DNA of 64,000 bases from Talpa occidentalis (GCF_014898055.3 NW_023601104.1:87155106-87219105), one strand, 5' to 3'; shown: positions 1 to 11,298, counted from the first letter of the stretch. Numbers and translations are program-made. The notes: generated by a model from the letters alone, not told the origin.

Positions 1-1139
1 ATGATTCATGCTTTTCACACAGAGATTAAAATATTTTTAATTCCTAGACTATTTTTATTACCTATGTCACCTGGAAATATCTATAGTGTATTCATATTTT
101 TTAAAGACTAATAAGTCATCAGGTAATAGCAGGATTTCAGCAGTCAGATCAGATGTTATGTTCAAGCGGGAGTAGAATCTCATTTCTGGAAAAATTAAAT
201 TCTTTTCTGCTTCTAACTAGTTAACTTCAAGCATATTAGGGTATTTTATTCAAGGAATAGAAGTGAGGACATTTTGGATTAAGCAGTGTAAATGTGTTTT
301 CATATTTCTTGATAGATGATCTTTTATGTGAAAGTAGCATTTGAGTTTATTTCCTCTCACAGCAGGATTATAGATTATCCCCAGTGATTGTATCCTAGAA
401 AGAAAGTGATGGAAAGTCTGGGTCTACTGTATACATGCTGTTCCATTTCATTTTAATTGAAATGGGGCTGTTGGGTCACCTGCGGGAATCTGTGCTTAAC
501 TGATGGGCAGTTTTCATGAATTCAGCTGCTATGTAATTTTCCCTGGAGCATATATACATCTCTTAAAGAGTAACTGTCCATGTTGAAAATAGAGGGTAGG
601 CAGCAATTGACAAACTGCCTTTTTTTAAACCAAGAAAATCTGAAAAATTTTTACTGTATAATTCTACTGTAAAACTCTAAGACATAGGAAAGATGTTTCC
701 TAAAATGTTTTTGATCATCCAATATTTTTCTTGCTAAAGGTCTAAAACTATTTTTTGTTTGAATGCCAGTCTGATAACCTAATTACAGTCAAGGTTATAT
801 GTCTTTCCTATATTGCAAGGAATATAATAATGTTATGTTTTTCTTTTACTCTATACATGTATATATACACATACATATATGTATATCTCGATATTTATCT
901 TTTCATTGGATTCAGCCATACTTCTGCAAGTTATGCATTCATCAAGACTAGATTGTTACCTGAGGAAGAAGCCTTTTTCATTTAAATAAACTATGTGTTC
1001 TAGTTTTTCTATAGCTAAGACAATTTTTTGGCAAAGATTTTTTTGACTTAAATAACATTACTTCATTTCATTCTTTGTTGCATATTTTCATTTAAACTTA
1101 TATTCTTTGGATTAATACCACCTGATGTGGAGAATTATT
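1..1139. other. AT-rich unique non-coding DNA
   Basis: No gene, RNA gene or clear interspersed repeat is visible. The only low-complexity patch is a TA/CA-rich stretch near 854-892. The 76-codon open frame at 755-985 runs through that patch and has no recognisable domain, so I treat it as chance. Confidence 0.6.
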
Positions 1140-2700
1140 TTCTAGCTTTTCATGTCTAGAGATAAGGAACAGATAATCAACAGACAAGAAGCAGGCAAAT
1201 ATGCTCCACAAACACAAATACTCCAAATATGAAGACATGTTAAACTTTTTAAAAAGGCATAAAATAAAATCATTATTATCACTTTGTTCAACCTTATACT
1301 AGTATGAGCTGCAAATAAAATAGAAAATAGAAATATGTGTTATTAGATAGAAAAAGAGGATATAAACTTGCCATGATTTTTAGATTATATGATTGTGAAA
1401 AGAAAAAGAACCAATAGATAAATTTTTAGCATTGACAGAAGATACAAATAAATGTTGATACAGTATTCAGTACGTAATATCCATCAACACTTCTATATAT
1501 TAGCAAGGAACAATCAGAAAACATAGTATTAAAGATTCCATTTTCAAATGCTGCAAAATGGCAATATAATTTAGAATTTATAAAAAGAGTACGATATGTA
1601 AACATTATAAAAGTTTGCTGAAATACTTTACTAGATTAGTAAATGGTAAAATGTCTCTATGAATAGGAAATTTTTACCTCATAAGGATGTTTAGTCCTTT
1701 CCAGATTACTTATACATTTAATGCTATTAACGCTAATAAAAATTCCAAAGTCCTTTTTATGTAATTTGAAAAGCCGTTTTTAAAATCTTGAGGGGTGTAT
1801 AAATGAAAAAATGAAGACTACATAAATTCTGATGCAAACAAGGATGGGGTATTATGATAATAGATGTGAAGATTTATTATGAAACTTTTATAATCAGGAC
1901 TAGTTTGTTATTGGTTCAGGAGTAAAGTATATATTCCTGTTACTGGAATTGCTACTATATGCACACAAAGACATATGTTCTGTGTGTGTGTGTGTTTGTA
2001 TACAAAGTGTGTATAAAACTTTGAAATATACTGTGTGTATAATCTCTCTATATAAAACTTTGCAATGTGACAGAGTTTACATAATACACTAGGGGGAAGT
2101 GGAAGACTATTCGGTAATTGTAGTCAGGAATAAATGGTTAATCCACTTGGGGGAAAAATGGATTCATTGACAGTTTTAACAATCTCAAAATTAAATACCT
2201 TGACTTATAAAGGTACTTTTAGAAAAAGACAGAGAAATAAAACACACAAATTACATATTAAGAGGTTGGTGTTAGTTCTGAAATTTAATCTGCTAATGAT
2301 TAATTAATCAAGAATAAATGAACTTGTTCAAACTGGTAAGAAAAGTCAAAAACTCAAGTGGGTAAAAAAAAAAGAATGAACATTTAATTGAAGAAAGGCA
2401 AATATCTACTAAACATGAAAAAATGAGATAATTCCCATTTTTCACTCATTTAGCATAAATTTAAGTATAAGAACATTAAGTGTTGGGAGAGATCACCAAT
2501 TTTTTAAATTATTGGTGTAGAGTAAGATTGTGTGTTCTCGAAAAAATTGTCTTGTCTTATAAAGTTGAATACTTGCATACCCTCTGTTCCTATAATATTC
2601 CTTCTAAGTATTTAACCAAGAGAACCTCTTGCATTTGTCTAACAGCTAGTATATTAAAAAATACTCATATGTAGAATATTAGAATTTCAGAATTGCAAAA
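1140..2700 (+). mobile_element. Ancient LINE-1 fragment (ORF2 region), sense
   Basis: Several stretches follow the familiar L1 ORF2 3' order. About 1480-1760 resembles the part with stable blocks such as 'tatattagcaaggaacaatc'. About 2540-2660 resembles the downstream block in which 'aaagttgaa' and a 'ctaagtatttaaccaagagaa' stretch occur. Many indels break every frame and the intervening DNA is heavily decayed, including a (TG)n patch at about 1981-1996. No intact reading frame, 3' UTR or target-site duplication is visible. Boundaries are approximate. Confidence 0.65.
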
Positions 2701-5590
2701 ATCAGGAAAGAAATCCATTGTCCATTGACATGCTTTGAATAGCAAGGCAGTATGCTTTCTACTTTTCTGTATTTGAAGTTTTCCCTAAGTTAGAATGAAT
2801 AAATGAATGAATGAATAGAGACAGTAAAGTGAGGAAGCAGGGAAGAATAAAAAAGAGTGACAGTGATTATAATATAGCAAATTAGTTATAAATTATGATT
2901 TAATTAATGATAATTTGCAGTTGAGCCTTGTAACAGGTCTCTATTTTAAACATATGTAAATATGTGCTGCACAGAGTAGTATTTGTGTGGATTAATGAGC
3001 AGTTGTATTTGTTTATTACTTTCATGCAAGGTAATGGGGTGTTTGGGTCACTTCATAGGAGAAAATGTGAAGTAAGTTCTCTGGTGGTTAAGCCAATTGT
3101 GGCTGTTTTACTTTAGTGTCTTCCCTGTAAAGGAGACAGCTCAGTGGCAGCATATATGATAGAAATAAAATAAAACAAATAACATGAAATGTAGCCCTTT
3201 TGTTATCAAATTTATATACATGTTGATCTACATATATATGTACATACATCATACATTTTTGAAACTATTCATTTAAAGCTATTATTTTCTAAAAATTCAT
3301 AAGGAAATGTTTTCATAAAGGGAAAAGTAATTAAACCCTGAAATATGTCATTTGACCTGACTTAACATGTTTTTGCATTGGGCATGAATATTTAGCTCTT
3401 TATCTGTCTCTATACCAAAAATATGTAAATTTTTGAAAGTGGAAAAAATAACATGTGTATTCAAGATACTTGTTCTAAACAATTCTTTTCCCTGGGGAAA
3501 AAAGGGCTTCTTTTCCATAATCCTAATTATGCAATTATTTTATTTACTGAATTGCTTCAAAATTTGCCAATGAAGAGCACCATCTATTTCCCATGATGGA
3601 CCATTGGAGAATCCTTTATTATTTTTTGCAGTGAAGACAGTGTGTTATTGGAATGATTAAATAATTTGTAGGAGTTTATGGACGCTTATCTTTTCTAGAG
3701 CTCTGAGTAAAAAAAAAAAACAAAAAACAAAAACTAAAAACTCCAAAACCAAAAACACAGTAAAGAAAAGGCATTCATATCTCCTTAAGGAAAATCAAAG
3801 TAAGGACTGGATTATAAGTTGTAAGCAGTTTTACATTTCTGAGTATGATATTCCTTTGCTTTAATGTATTTTAAAAATGCTTATCATCAGCTTATCATTA
3901 ATGAAACAGTAGTTTCAGTGACTTTCAGAATAGTAATTTTTTCATTTTTACTAAGACTATGGTGCTAAAATATATTTCAAAGGAAAATATATCCTGAATT
4001 TGAGAAGTACTATGTTATAGGTCATAATATACAAAAATGCTTGCCTCTCTTTTCTAAGAAAATTTTTAACCATTAAACTTTTTTAAGCTTGAATGTCTTA
4101 GAAATAAAAGATTAGAACCTTCAGCTTTATCTTGAGAACAAGTAGCTTTGAGAGGATAAAGACAGATGGAAATTAAATCGCCACTGATAGTTTTCACTTA
4201 ATTTCACAAACTGCAGTAGAATGACTATACAGAAAATGATTCTATTGATTTTGCTTACTTTTCATGCGACTATATTTCTCCCAGATGTTATAGTGCTTTT
4301 AAATTAGGAAATAAACATTTTTAATTAAAATTAGAATTAGAAGAATGTTCTATGAAATAAAACCAATCAGTTGATTTGAGGGGGAGCAAATTGAATTCAT
4401 GAGAAATGGGAAAATAAGCCATATCACAGATGTGTCTTTAAATAGGCACAAATACATGTCTATCATTGGCTATTGAAGATAAGGAGCCAAAAATTGTGTT
4501 CAAAGCATTGGGTCTTGGTTCAAAATTGTTATGGCCTCCCCAGCCTCCTCTTCCTACACATTGTAGCTGGATATTTTTTCCTGAAAAACAAACAAACAGA
4601 AAAACCAACCAAACTAAGTTATATTAGACTTGTTTACTTTATTGTCGGTTCCCTTTGTAGTTCCTTAAGAGACTAATTTCAACAAATATTTCATTATATT
4701 GACTATAGCATTTGCAATTCTGTGATACCATTTGTTTCAAAAACATTTTTCTATGCATTTTCAGTGAACTTTCTTCTGTTTCTTAACATGTTTCTCAAAA
4801 TTTGTTTAATGTAATGTCAAGTTAGTATCAGATGAAAAATAACTTTTCTGTGTTTCTTGTGAAGATGATTTTAAACAGTATTTCTTCCTACTTTGAATTT
4901 ATTTGTCATGAATTATATAGACTTATTTACTTTTCTCCTATTGATATTGCCAGAAAATTGTCCTCAAAATCTGTAATTTGTATTTGGGAGATAACTTAGC
5001 TTCAAGGTTAAATTATATTTGTCATTTCCTTGGTGTAAACTCTCTGTTTTTGCTTTTACTAAATGGGAATTGTGAAAGGTGTTTTTAAATTTTAAGGGCC
5101 TGTCAGTTTTTGATATGTGAGGATAATTTTGAAGATGTAATATTCTCCCCAACCTGTACCCTCTGCTCTTTCCCTAAAAAGCAAGAAGGAGAAAACAGAT
5201 TACTATAAATAGACAATACAATAAGGAGATCAGTGATTTGTGAACAGCAAACCATAAAGCAACATCCCCTATAATCAATCAGTTCTTCTCCGTGGCTCAT
5301 TAAAGTAAAGCATCCATTTTGCCCAGCTTGCAAAGATGGTGAATTTCAGTTAGAGCCATTTGTATATCCAAACTCTCCTTGGTGTGTTATCAGTCAGTTG
5401 CTAACTTAGTCCTGTTCATTCTCCAAAGCTTGTCTTTGACACAGAAAATGGATCTTATCTTTTAATTATTTATAAGGTGTAGAAAAGACCTATGGGTCCT
5501 ATTTTAATTATAGAGGCATTGATTATATTGTGTCCTGGTTTGATATGACTCACACTTTGCGAATGACAGAATTCATCTATGAGTAGGTTT
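2701..5590. other. Unique non-coding DNA
   Basis: About 2.9 kb with no recognisable interspersed repeat. It contains an A-rich low-complexity run at about 3708-3765. The short open frames at 4473-4676, 4964-5152 and 5103-5333 show no domain, signal peptide or coding-like composition. Confidence 0.5.
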
Positions 5591-5593
5591 TTG

Positions 5594-6290
5594 GTTTTTT
5601 CTTTTTGGGGGGGGCAACATTGGTTTACAACACTATCTATGACTTAGGGGACCAGCTTCACACCTCTTCACATTTATGTCTCCACTCCACACCCACCACC
5701 ACAGCACCCATAGTTCTCTACCATAGACTGGTAGGTCCCCTTCCAACTTTGTTCCCTCCTCACCCTCCTGCAACCACTGTTAACCTCAGTTGTGTACTCA
5801 TGTTTCTAGGGTTTGTTTTGGTTTAGTTTTTTTCAGTTTCCTTTTTGGTGTTTCTCTTTACATATGAGTGAAATAATCTGGTAGTTGTCTTTATCCTGTC
5901 TTTTTTTTTTTAAGATTTATTTATTTATGCATACAAGAGCTGGGGTACAGGCCAGACGTGCGGGGGGTGAGAGGATTTACCAGAGACAGAGTGGGGACCA
6001 GAACAGGCAGACTGACTGAAATACAGTGCTGAGGGGAGCAGCAGGTGAGCCAGGAGAGGTCTGCTGTACCATGTGGGTAGCTCCCTTGCTAGGGATTGAA
6101 CTCATCCTGCATGGCTGTGGATAGCCTCATAGGTTGTGTCTTAACCCCTCACGCCACTAGGGAGGCCCTTATCCTGTCTTATTTCACTTAGCAAAATCCC
6201 CTCCAGTTCCTTTCCTGCTATTGCTAAGATTATACCTTTTTTTCAGCTCAGTAGTATTTCATTGTGTATACCTACCAAATATTCTTAATT
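5594..6290 (-). mobile_element. LINE-1 3' end, antisense, split by a SINE
   Basis: Read on the minus strand this is the end of L1 ORF2 plus its 3' UTR. The left edge (about 5597-5640) is the reverse complement of an L1 terminus ('aacattggtttacaacac'). About 5860-5890 and 6170-6280 match the stretch encoding the ORF2 C-terminus. It is 5'-truncated. A SINE at 5903-6168 interrupts it and duplicated 12 bp of L1 sequence, so the SINE is younger. The 73-codon frame at 5605-5826 lies in antisense UTR and is not a gene. Confidence 0.85.
5903..6168 (-). mobile_element. tRNA-derived SINE, older subfamily
   Basis: The element is reversed: poly(T) tail on the left, then the body, ending at the tRNA-like head near 6168. 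It carries older-subfamily markers, a 'gcatacaagagctggggtacagg' type 3' part and 'gaggatttaccagagacag'. A perfect 12-bp target-site duplication, ttatcctgtctt, lies at 5891-5902 and 6169-6180. The host sequence is an antisense L1. Confidence 0.93.
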
Positions 6291-7404
6291 TGGGCTTAGT
6301 TTTGGTAACCTTCTGAGAATTATGCCTTGTGGTATTTTTATTGATTATGAGCCTTTTGTAAGTAACTGATGGGGAAGTCTGCCAAAGAATCAGTTGTTAA
6401 GAATTGCATGACACCGCCAATACCTTAACAATCCAAGGCCGCTTAACAATAGAGCAGTGGTTAGTAGTTCTCATTATTTTTATTTCAGAGTGAGTTTTTC
6501 AGTTTAATAGACTACCTTATATATATCAATATGCTTTTGTCTTCCTAGTGGAAATATTTAACATTCTAACTTTAAAGTGTGTTATATTTGAATCTTACCA
6601 TCTGATAAAAATATTGAAAATTGTCTGTTACAAACTCTTATACTCTTTCTGGGCCTGTTTTGATCTGATCATTTACTTCCTAAAAAGCAACCAAATGCTT
6701 TTAGTCATTCTTCTGATGATTTACTAGTTTACATAAAGATTCTCAGATTTGGTAGAATTTAAAAGTAAGTAGGTAATAAACAGTTGAGTGTGATAGTTCA
6801 TGATGGCTCAAGAAGACTTATGCAGAGTACAAATTATTGAATCTCAGTGATCAGTCTTTTTTTCATAATAATTGTTAGGCATATTATTATTTTAAATGGT
6901 GATAGATGTTTATGAAATGAACTGAAGTTGGAGGTGAATGTATGTACCAGTGGTGACAGATATGATTTCTTTAGATGTTATATATGTGGATTTAATACCA
7001 CTGAATATTTGGAATTTTTAGTTGCAGCTCTCATTTGTAGCTTAGATACACTGACGCATTTTGTCCTGTGCTGCTTAAATTCTATAGTAAAGTATATCCT
7101 ATTGGTAGAAATCTGAGTGCCAGAAACAAAGTGAGACAACTTGGAAGAGAATATATCAAAATAGACTTGTGACAGTAGACTTGTGACAAATTCATGTTTG
7201 CCTATTGTTAATCTTTCAGTTGTCATTTTGAGACCGTATTGTTTTTTCCCTTCTAAAGTGTTGCTCCTGGGGACACTTACAAATAATAATAATTTATTGT
7301 GATAGTTTATCTTCACTATATCTGAGGTACAATGAGAAGCCAATTTTCTCCTGGATTTGGATGCTTTTATATTGGAGCGAGATTTGCGTTATATAATGAC
7401 TTTG
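6291..7404. other. Unique non-coding DNA with one short tandem duplication
   Basis: No gene or clear repeat. A 14-bp unit containing 'tagacttgtgaca' occurs twice in tandem near 7162-7189. The 121-codon minus-strand frame at 6978-7343 spans unique AT-rich DNA and has no recognisable motif; I regard it as chance. Confidence 0.5.
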
Positions 7405-7600
7405 GAACAAAGACTGTTGGTGCAAATGTAGACTGGTCCAACCCCAATGGAAAATAGTATAAAGATTTCTTAAGATATTAAAAATAGATCTACCATATGA
7501 CCCAGCAGTTCCACTCCTAGGTATCTACCTGTAGGGTTTGATCCTATACTTTTCAATTGCATACAATGTTGTAAGCCTGTGTTACCTCAATAAAACAAAA
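7405..7600 (+). mobile_element. LINE-1 3' fragment, sense, internally deleted
   Basis: It begins in a typical ORF2 stretch (about 7405-7530, containing 'ctaccatatgacccagcag' and 'ttccactcctaggtatct'). It then jumps directly to the 3' terminus ('tgttacctcaataaaa' near 7581). The C-terminal ORF2 codons and most of the 3' UTR are missing, so this copy lost an internal segment. No duplication was identified. Confidence 0.75.
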
Positions 7601-8014
7601 CAAAAATGATGAGTTGAATTCATTTGATCATCTCAGTCTTCATAAAATAAATCCTAAATGAGCCCCAACCTTTAAATTATCAGTAAATGTTATCTCATCA
7701 AAGATGTTGGTCAAGCCAGGCATTCAGTTCCTTAGGGAAAGAGAGGTTTGAAGTAAACTTATATGTACTACCTGTATTTATTTATATATAAGTAGTATGT
7801 GAACCTCTGAGTAAGTTTTTCTAGTGCTTTTTTCTAATAATACAAATTTTGCAAATAATTTAAAATGTGTTTGCAATAAATTTAACATCCTGGTCAAGAC
7901 ATCTTTAAAAAAATTCTGCAACTAAAATGACAATGTATTAGGATTAATGAGTTTTAGATTGACAGAAATGCTAACTAACACCATCTTAATTAATAAGGGG
8001 ACTCTCTTTGTCCA
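7601..8014. other. Unique non-coding DNA
   Basis: AT-rich sequence between an L1 fragment and a MaLR LTR. No feature recognised. Confidence 0.5.
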
Positions 8015-8681
8015 TGTGTTTTGTTTGCTAGACTGCCAGTACAAAGTACTGTAGACTGGGTGGCTTAAACAACAGAAACTAATTTTATTACAGTTCTGGA
8101 GGCTAGAAGTCCAAGATTAAGATGTTGACAGTATTGATTGTGTTCTGAGACATCTCTCCTTTGCTGGTGGAGACCATGTTCTCTCTTCGTCTTCACATGG
8201 TTTTCCCTCTGTGTGTGTCCTAATTTCCTTTTTTTTTTTTAAAAAAAGATTTATTTATTTATTTATACAAGCACTGGGTACAGTCAGAAGCGCGGGAGGG
8301 TGAGAGAATTCACCAGAGCCAGAGTGGGGAGCAGAGCAGGCAGAAGGACCGAAGTACACTGCTGAGGGGAGCAGCGGGCGGCAGGAGAGGTCTGCGCACC
8401 ATGTGGGACCCTCCTCCAGTGGCCAGTGAGCAGCCAGGGATTGAACTGGTGCAACAGAGGCTGCGGGCAGCTTCGCAACCTAGTGCTCAACTGCTGTGCC
8501 ACCGGGGAGGCCCCTAATTTCCTTTTAAGGACATCATTCCTGTTGGATTAGGACCTACCCTAATGACTTCATTGCACTTTAATTGCCTTATTAAAACATC
8601 TGTCTCCAAATCAGATCTTATGTTCTGAGGTACTGGAGGTTAGGACCTCATGTGAATTTCAGCCCACAATTTAGCCCATAA
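8015..8681 (-). mobile_element. MaLR (MLT1-type, ERVL-MaLR) LTR, antisense, split by a SINE
   Basis: The reverse complement follows an MLT1 LTR. Plus-strand landmarks include 'gactgggtggcttaaacaac', 'cagttctggaggctagaag', 'ttcacatggttttccctctg', 'attaggacctaccctaatga' and a final 'cagcccacaat'. A SINE at 8233-8513 splits it, and the LTR resumes exactly after the duplicated 13 bp. It is a solo LTR with no internal retroviral region alongside. Confidence 0.88.
8233..8513 (-). mobile_element. tRNA-derived SINE, younger long subfamily
   Basis: Reversed SINE with the T-tail on the left and the tRNA-like head at the right. It has the long central version (plus-strand 'cctcctccagtggccagtga') and the 'gcagaaggaccgaag' marker. 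The target-site duplication ctaatttcctttt lies at 8220-8232 and 8514-8526 within an MLT1 LTR. The 72-codon frame inside it is not a gene. Confidence 0.94.
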
Positions 8682-8711
8682 GAGAAGGTGAAGGTGTGGA
8701 ACTTAGGCATA

Positions 8712-8975
8712 TATTTTTTTAAAGATTATTTATTTATACAAGCACTGGGTATAGTCAGAAGCGCAGGAGGGTGAGAGAATTCACTAGAGCCAGAGCGGGG
8801 AGCAGAACAGGCAGACTGAAGAAGTGCACTGCTAAGGGAAGCAGCGGACATGGCAGGAGAGGTCTGTGCGCTATGTGGGACCCTCACCCAGCAGCCAGGA
8901 ATCGAACTGGCGCTGCAGAGGCTGCAGGCAGCTTCGCAGCCCAGCACTCAACCGCTGCACCACCAGGGGAAGCTC
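8712..8975 (-). mobile_element. tRNA-derived SINE, younger short subfamily
   Basis: Reversed copy with tail 'tttttttaaagattatttat' on the left. It lacks the central block present in the long subfamily ('ctcacccagcagccagg' instead) and carries the 'gcagactgaagaag' marker. The head is slightly decayed (about 8960-8975). No clean duplication is visible. The overlapping 73-77-codon frames on both strands come from its GC-rich body. Confidence 0.9.
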
Positions 8976-8999
8976 TTATTTTTCCACTTTCTGTTGGTA

Positions 9000-9440
9000 T
9001 TTGACTTACTTCCCCTTTGCTTTTACAGCAGTTTCGGCCATGAGAATTCTTGCTTGTATCCCCTTGTGTATATATGAGTTAATTTCTCCATGATTGATTT
9101 CTGTAAGTGAAATTTTTGGGTTAAAGCAAACTGATACACAATCTAACTCCTTTTCAAATTGTTCTCCAAAATGGTGGTTTGGTATATATAGTTCCATAAT
9201 TCTCTTGGTTTATATTTTTGTATAATTCTTGCTTTTGCAGACTTTTTACTTTCAGGAAATCAGATGACTAGGTAATAGCATCTAGTTTCTATTGCTTTGC
9301 CTTGCATTTTGCTGATTACCAGTGAAATAGCATTTTTGTAAGTTTGGCCCATTTTTCTTTTTTCCTCTATAAATCTGTGAACTGACTGATCATATCTTTC
9401 ACCCATTTTTAAAAGTCAGATCTTTTATGTTTATTTTACA
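9000..9440 (-). mobile_element. Old LINE-1 fragment, antisense
   Basis: It resembles the reverse complement of an L1 ORF2 3' segment. Recognisable pieces are 'caaattgttctccaaaatgg', the block 'ctattgctttgccttgcat' with 'ctgattacc', and 'cccatttttaaaag'. Divergence is high and boundaries are approximate. Confidence 0.55.
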
Positions 9441-9640
9441 TATTGGAAAACACATGCACAATGTTAATTTTATTTTAGTTATATACACGACTCTTCTGTG
9501 AATTTTCTAGTAAGTTTAAAATTTCTGCCTTTCATATTTTGATCTCTTTCTCCTGGAATTTTGTGTGTATGTGTTGTGAAATAAACATTCGCCAAGTAAT
9601 TTTTCATTCTGATCTTATAAACAGAGTTTTATTGATTAGC

Positions 9641-9656
9641 TGTACTAGGATATTTA
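9641..9656. repeat. Left target-site duplication of the 9.7-11.3 kb L1
   Basis: The 16-bp sequence tgtactaggatattta is repeated exactly at 11283-11298. The pair brackets the whole L1 plus extra 3' DNA, and so defines the limits of one retrotransposition event. Confidence 0.92.
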
Positions 9657-9688
9657 TTTATTTATTTATTTATTTATTTATTTTTTAA

Positions 9689-9799
9689 TCTCCCTCCATT
9701 GCTTCCCTCTGTCCCAGAGATCAATGTGGGGAATATTTCTTCATATATGTTTAATCTTGACCCCATGCAGTATATGTGATTCTTCACTTTCCTCTGTTC
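9689..9799 (-). other. Candidate 3'-transduced segment of L1
   Basis: This non-L1 sequence sits between the L1's own poly(A) and the outer (TTTA)n tail, inside the target-site duplications. It should be a copy of the DNA immediately downstream of the source L1 elsewhere in the genome. It contains no recognised repeat or frame. Confidence 0.7.
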
Positions 9800-9863
9800 T
9801 TTTTTTTTTTTTAAATATTTTATTTTATTATTTTTTTAAATAATAAATTTTATTTTTATATTC

Positions 9864-9869
9864 CCCATA
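9864..9869. repeat. Left 6-bp target-site duplication of the solo LTR
   Basis: cccata here is repeated at 10913-10918. Removing the LTR and one copy restores the L1 order seen at about 17890-17905. Six bp is the usual duplication length for betaretrovirus-like (class II) elements. Confidence 0.9.
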
Positions 9870-10912
9870 TGCCGCGGACTAACGCAGCGGTAGACTTGCA
9901 GGACTGTCTCAGGATTTGAGAAACTGTGAGGATGCTCAAGGAATCGGCGCATAAATGACAGACAGACACACTTCAAGAGTGAAGATCTGAATGTAATTTG
10001 CTCAAAATCATCATACACTTTTATACCATTTCCAACAATAGATGATTTCATACAATTTAATTCTTTCTCAGCATAAAATACTTTGTAAGGCATAAGACAT
10101 CTACTTCATTATTCATGTGCATGTGATCGCTGTTCCATGACATGGCACAGTAAACAATCTCCAGGTACTGAATCTACACAATCATTTTTGCCTACACTGA
10201 ACAGCATTCTTTAAACTAGCTTTTCTTGATTCGTATCCCAAAACCACAATGATCAGAAAGCATTAATATTTACCTACTGGCACCTCCTACTTTTAGTAAT
10301 CACGAGCAATATATTCTCTACGTAAGCATTTTGATTTTTATGGTGTTGTCTCATGTGAGAAGTATTATGATTATTATAAAACTACCATTGCCACACACTA
10401 TTTTCTTTATCATGCATTTCCTGAAACTGATTGTACACATATAAGGAAAAAGCAAAGTAAGTGAAAAAGTAGTATGATTATAGACAGGTTGCTAGGTTGC
10501 TACTTATTCTGAAACAATGGCTATCTGATTAATGGTAAAACTGCTTTGTAGGTAATTCCATCAGGCTTGTTTGCAGGTGACGTTCTTAGCAGCCTTGTTT
10601 CCATCAAAGGAGGGGTTAATTACTGCGGGCTTGTTGCCTAAATTAGGCTTATAGGCATGTGTGCCTTGTTTGATCTGAACGCCAAAGTTTATCATGATGA
10701 AGCCCCTCGGGGACTGTGCCTGTCTTAGGTCGTCAGGAGTCACAGACATGAGGCTGGCCAATGCCTTCTTTAGTCTGCCCCCGATCTTACCCGTCATTGA
10801 CTGTCCAGTCCAGCGCACAGGGGAAGGGGGTCTTACTCACTCTGATGTGTCTGAGTGAAAGCCTCCCTCTTTCCAGTAAGTTCACTGGTGTTCAGCGGCA
10901 GAGGCTGCCGCA
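9870..10912 (-). mobile_element. Solo LTR of a betaretrovirus-like endogenous retrovirus (class II/ERVK type)
   Basis: This is a complete 1,043-bp insertion in an L1 3' UTR, bounded by TG...CA ends. The left end is tgccgcgg and the right end gctgccgca, so both termini carry the TGCCGC/GCGGCA signature of betaretroviral LTRs. Perfect 6-bp duplications flank it. Only one LTR is present, with no gag, pol or env, as expected after LTR-LTR recombination. The minus strand is taken as sense because a TATA-like TATAAAAG lies at 10018-10025, leaving roughly 150 bp to the 3' end for R-U5. The 85-codon minus-strand frames inside U3 and R-U5 (10561-10818, 9836-10093) have no domain I recognise. Confidence 0.85.
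10018..10025 (-). promoter_or_regulatory. TATA-like box of the solo LTR
   Basis: On the minus strand the sequence reads TATAAAAG preceded by GG. It sits about 150 bp from the LTR's 3' end, a plausible U3/R position. Whether it is still active cannot be judged from sequence. Confidence 0.55.
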
Positions 10913-10918
10913 CCCATA
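10913..10918. repeat. Right 6-bp target-site duplication of the solo LTR
   Basis: cccata, identical to 9864-9869. It is followed directly by the continuing L1 UTR 'caattgcaacccc'. Confidence 0.9.
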
Positions 10919-11282
10919 CAATTGCAACCCCCTCATTCTGACCCCAATCCCTCCCCTCCCGCCACCCACCCCCCCAAAAGTGTCTCTGGTTCATAGTTTT
11001 TTGTTGATTTTGATTTTCACTTTCTTATAGTTATTCATTTTCCTGCTCCCTTATTTAAGTTTTCTAGATTCCTGCTATGAGTGAGACCATCTGGTATTTT
11101 TCTTTTTCTTTCTGGCTTATTTCGCTGAGCATGATCCCTTCCAGCGTCATCCATGTTGCTGCAAATTGCATGTGTTTATCTTTTTTGAATGCTGAGTAAT
11201 ATTCCATGGTATATATGTACCACATCTTCTTGATCCAGTCATCTATTTTTGGGCATTTGGGCTGTTTCCAAAGCTTAGCTAT

Positions 11283-11298
11283 TGTACTAGGATATTTA
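11283..11298. repeat. Right target-site duplication of the 9.7-11.3 kb L1
   Basis: tgtactaggatattta, identical over 16 bp to 9641-9656. The first bases also match the continuing L1 sequence, so there is short microhomology at the 5'-truncation joint. Confidence 0.9.

Larger units (their letters stand above)
9657..11282 (-). mobile_element. 5'-truncated LINE-1 with probable 3' transduction, antisense, hosting a solo LTR
   Basis: Read on the minus strand, the element begins inside ORF2 (about 11282, 'agcttagctat' side). It runs through the ORF2 C-terminal coding region (about 11080-11280) and the 3' UTR (10919-11070). A 1,043-bp LTR interrupts it, and it then resumes at 9869 with 'ttatattcccc' and a T-rich stretch at 9800-9850. 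Beyond the L1 end lie about 110 bp of non-L1 sequence (9689-9799) and a second tail of TTTA repeats (9657-9686). The matching 16-bp duplications flank the outer tail rather than the inner one. That arrangement is expected of L1 3' transduction. The nearby copy at 17.9 kb supplies the uninterrupted UTR for comparison. Confidence 0.88.

Noticed and set aside
6978..7343. 121-codon minus-strand frame
   Set aside because: No recognisable motif and no supporting context. Chance frame.
10561..10818. 85-codon minus-strand frame in the LTR U3 as a functional viral accessory gene
   Set aside because: Some betaretroviruses do encode a protein in U3, but this frame is short and I recognise no similarity; it is more likely chance.
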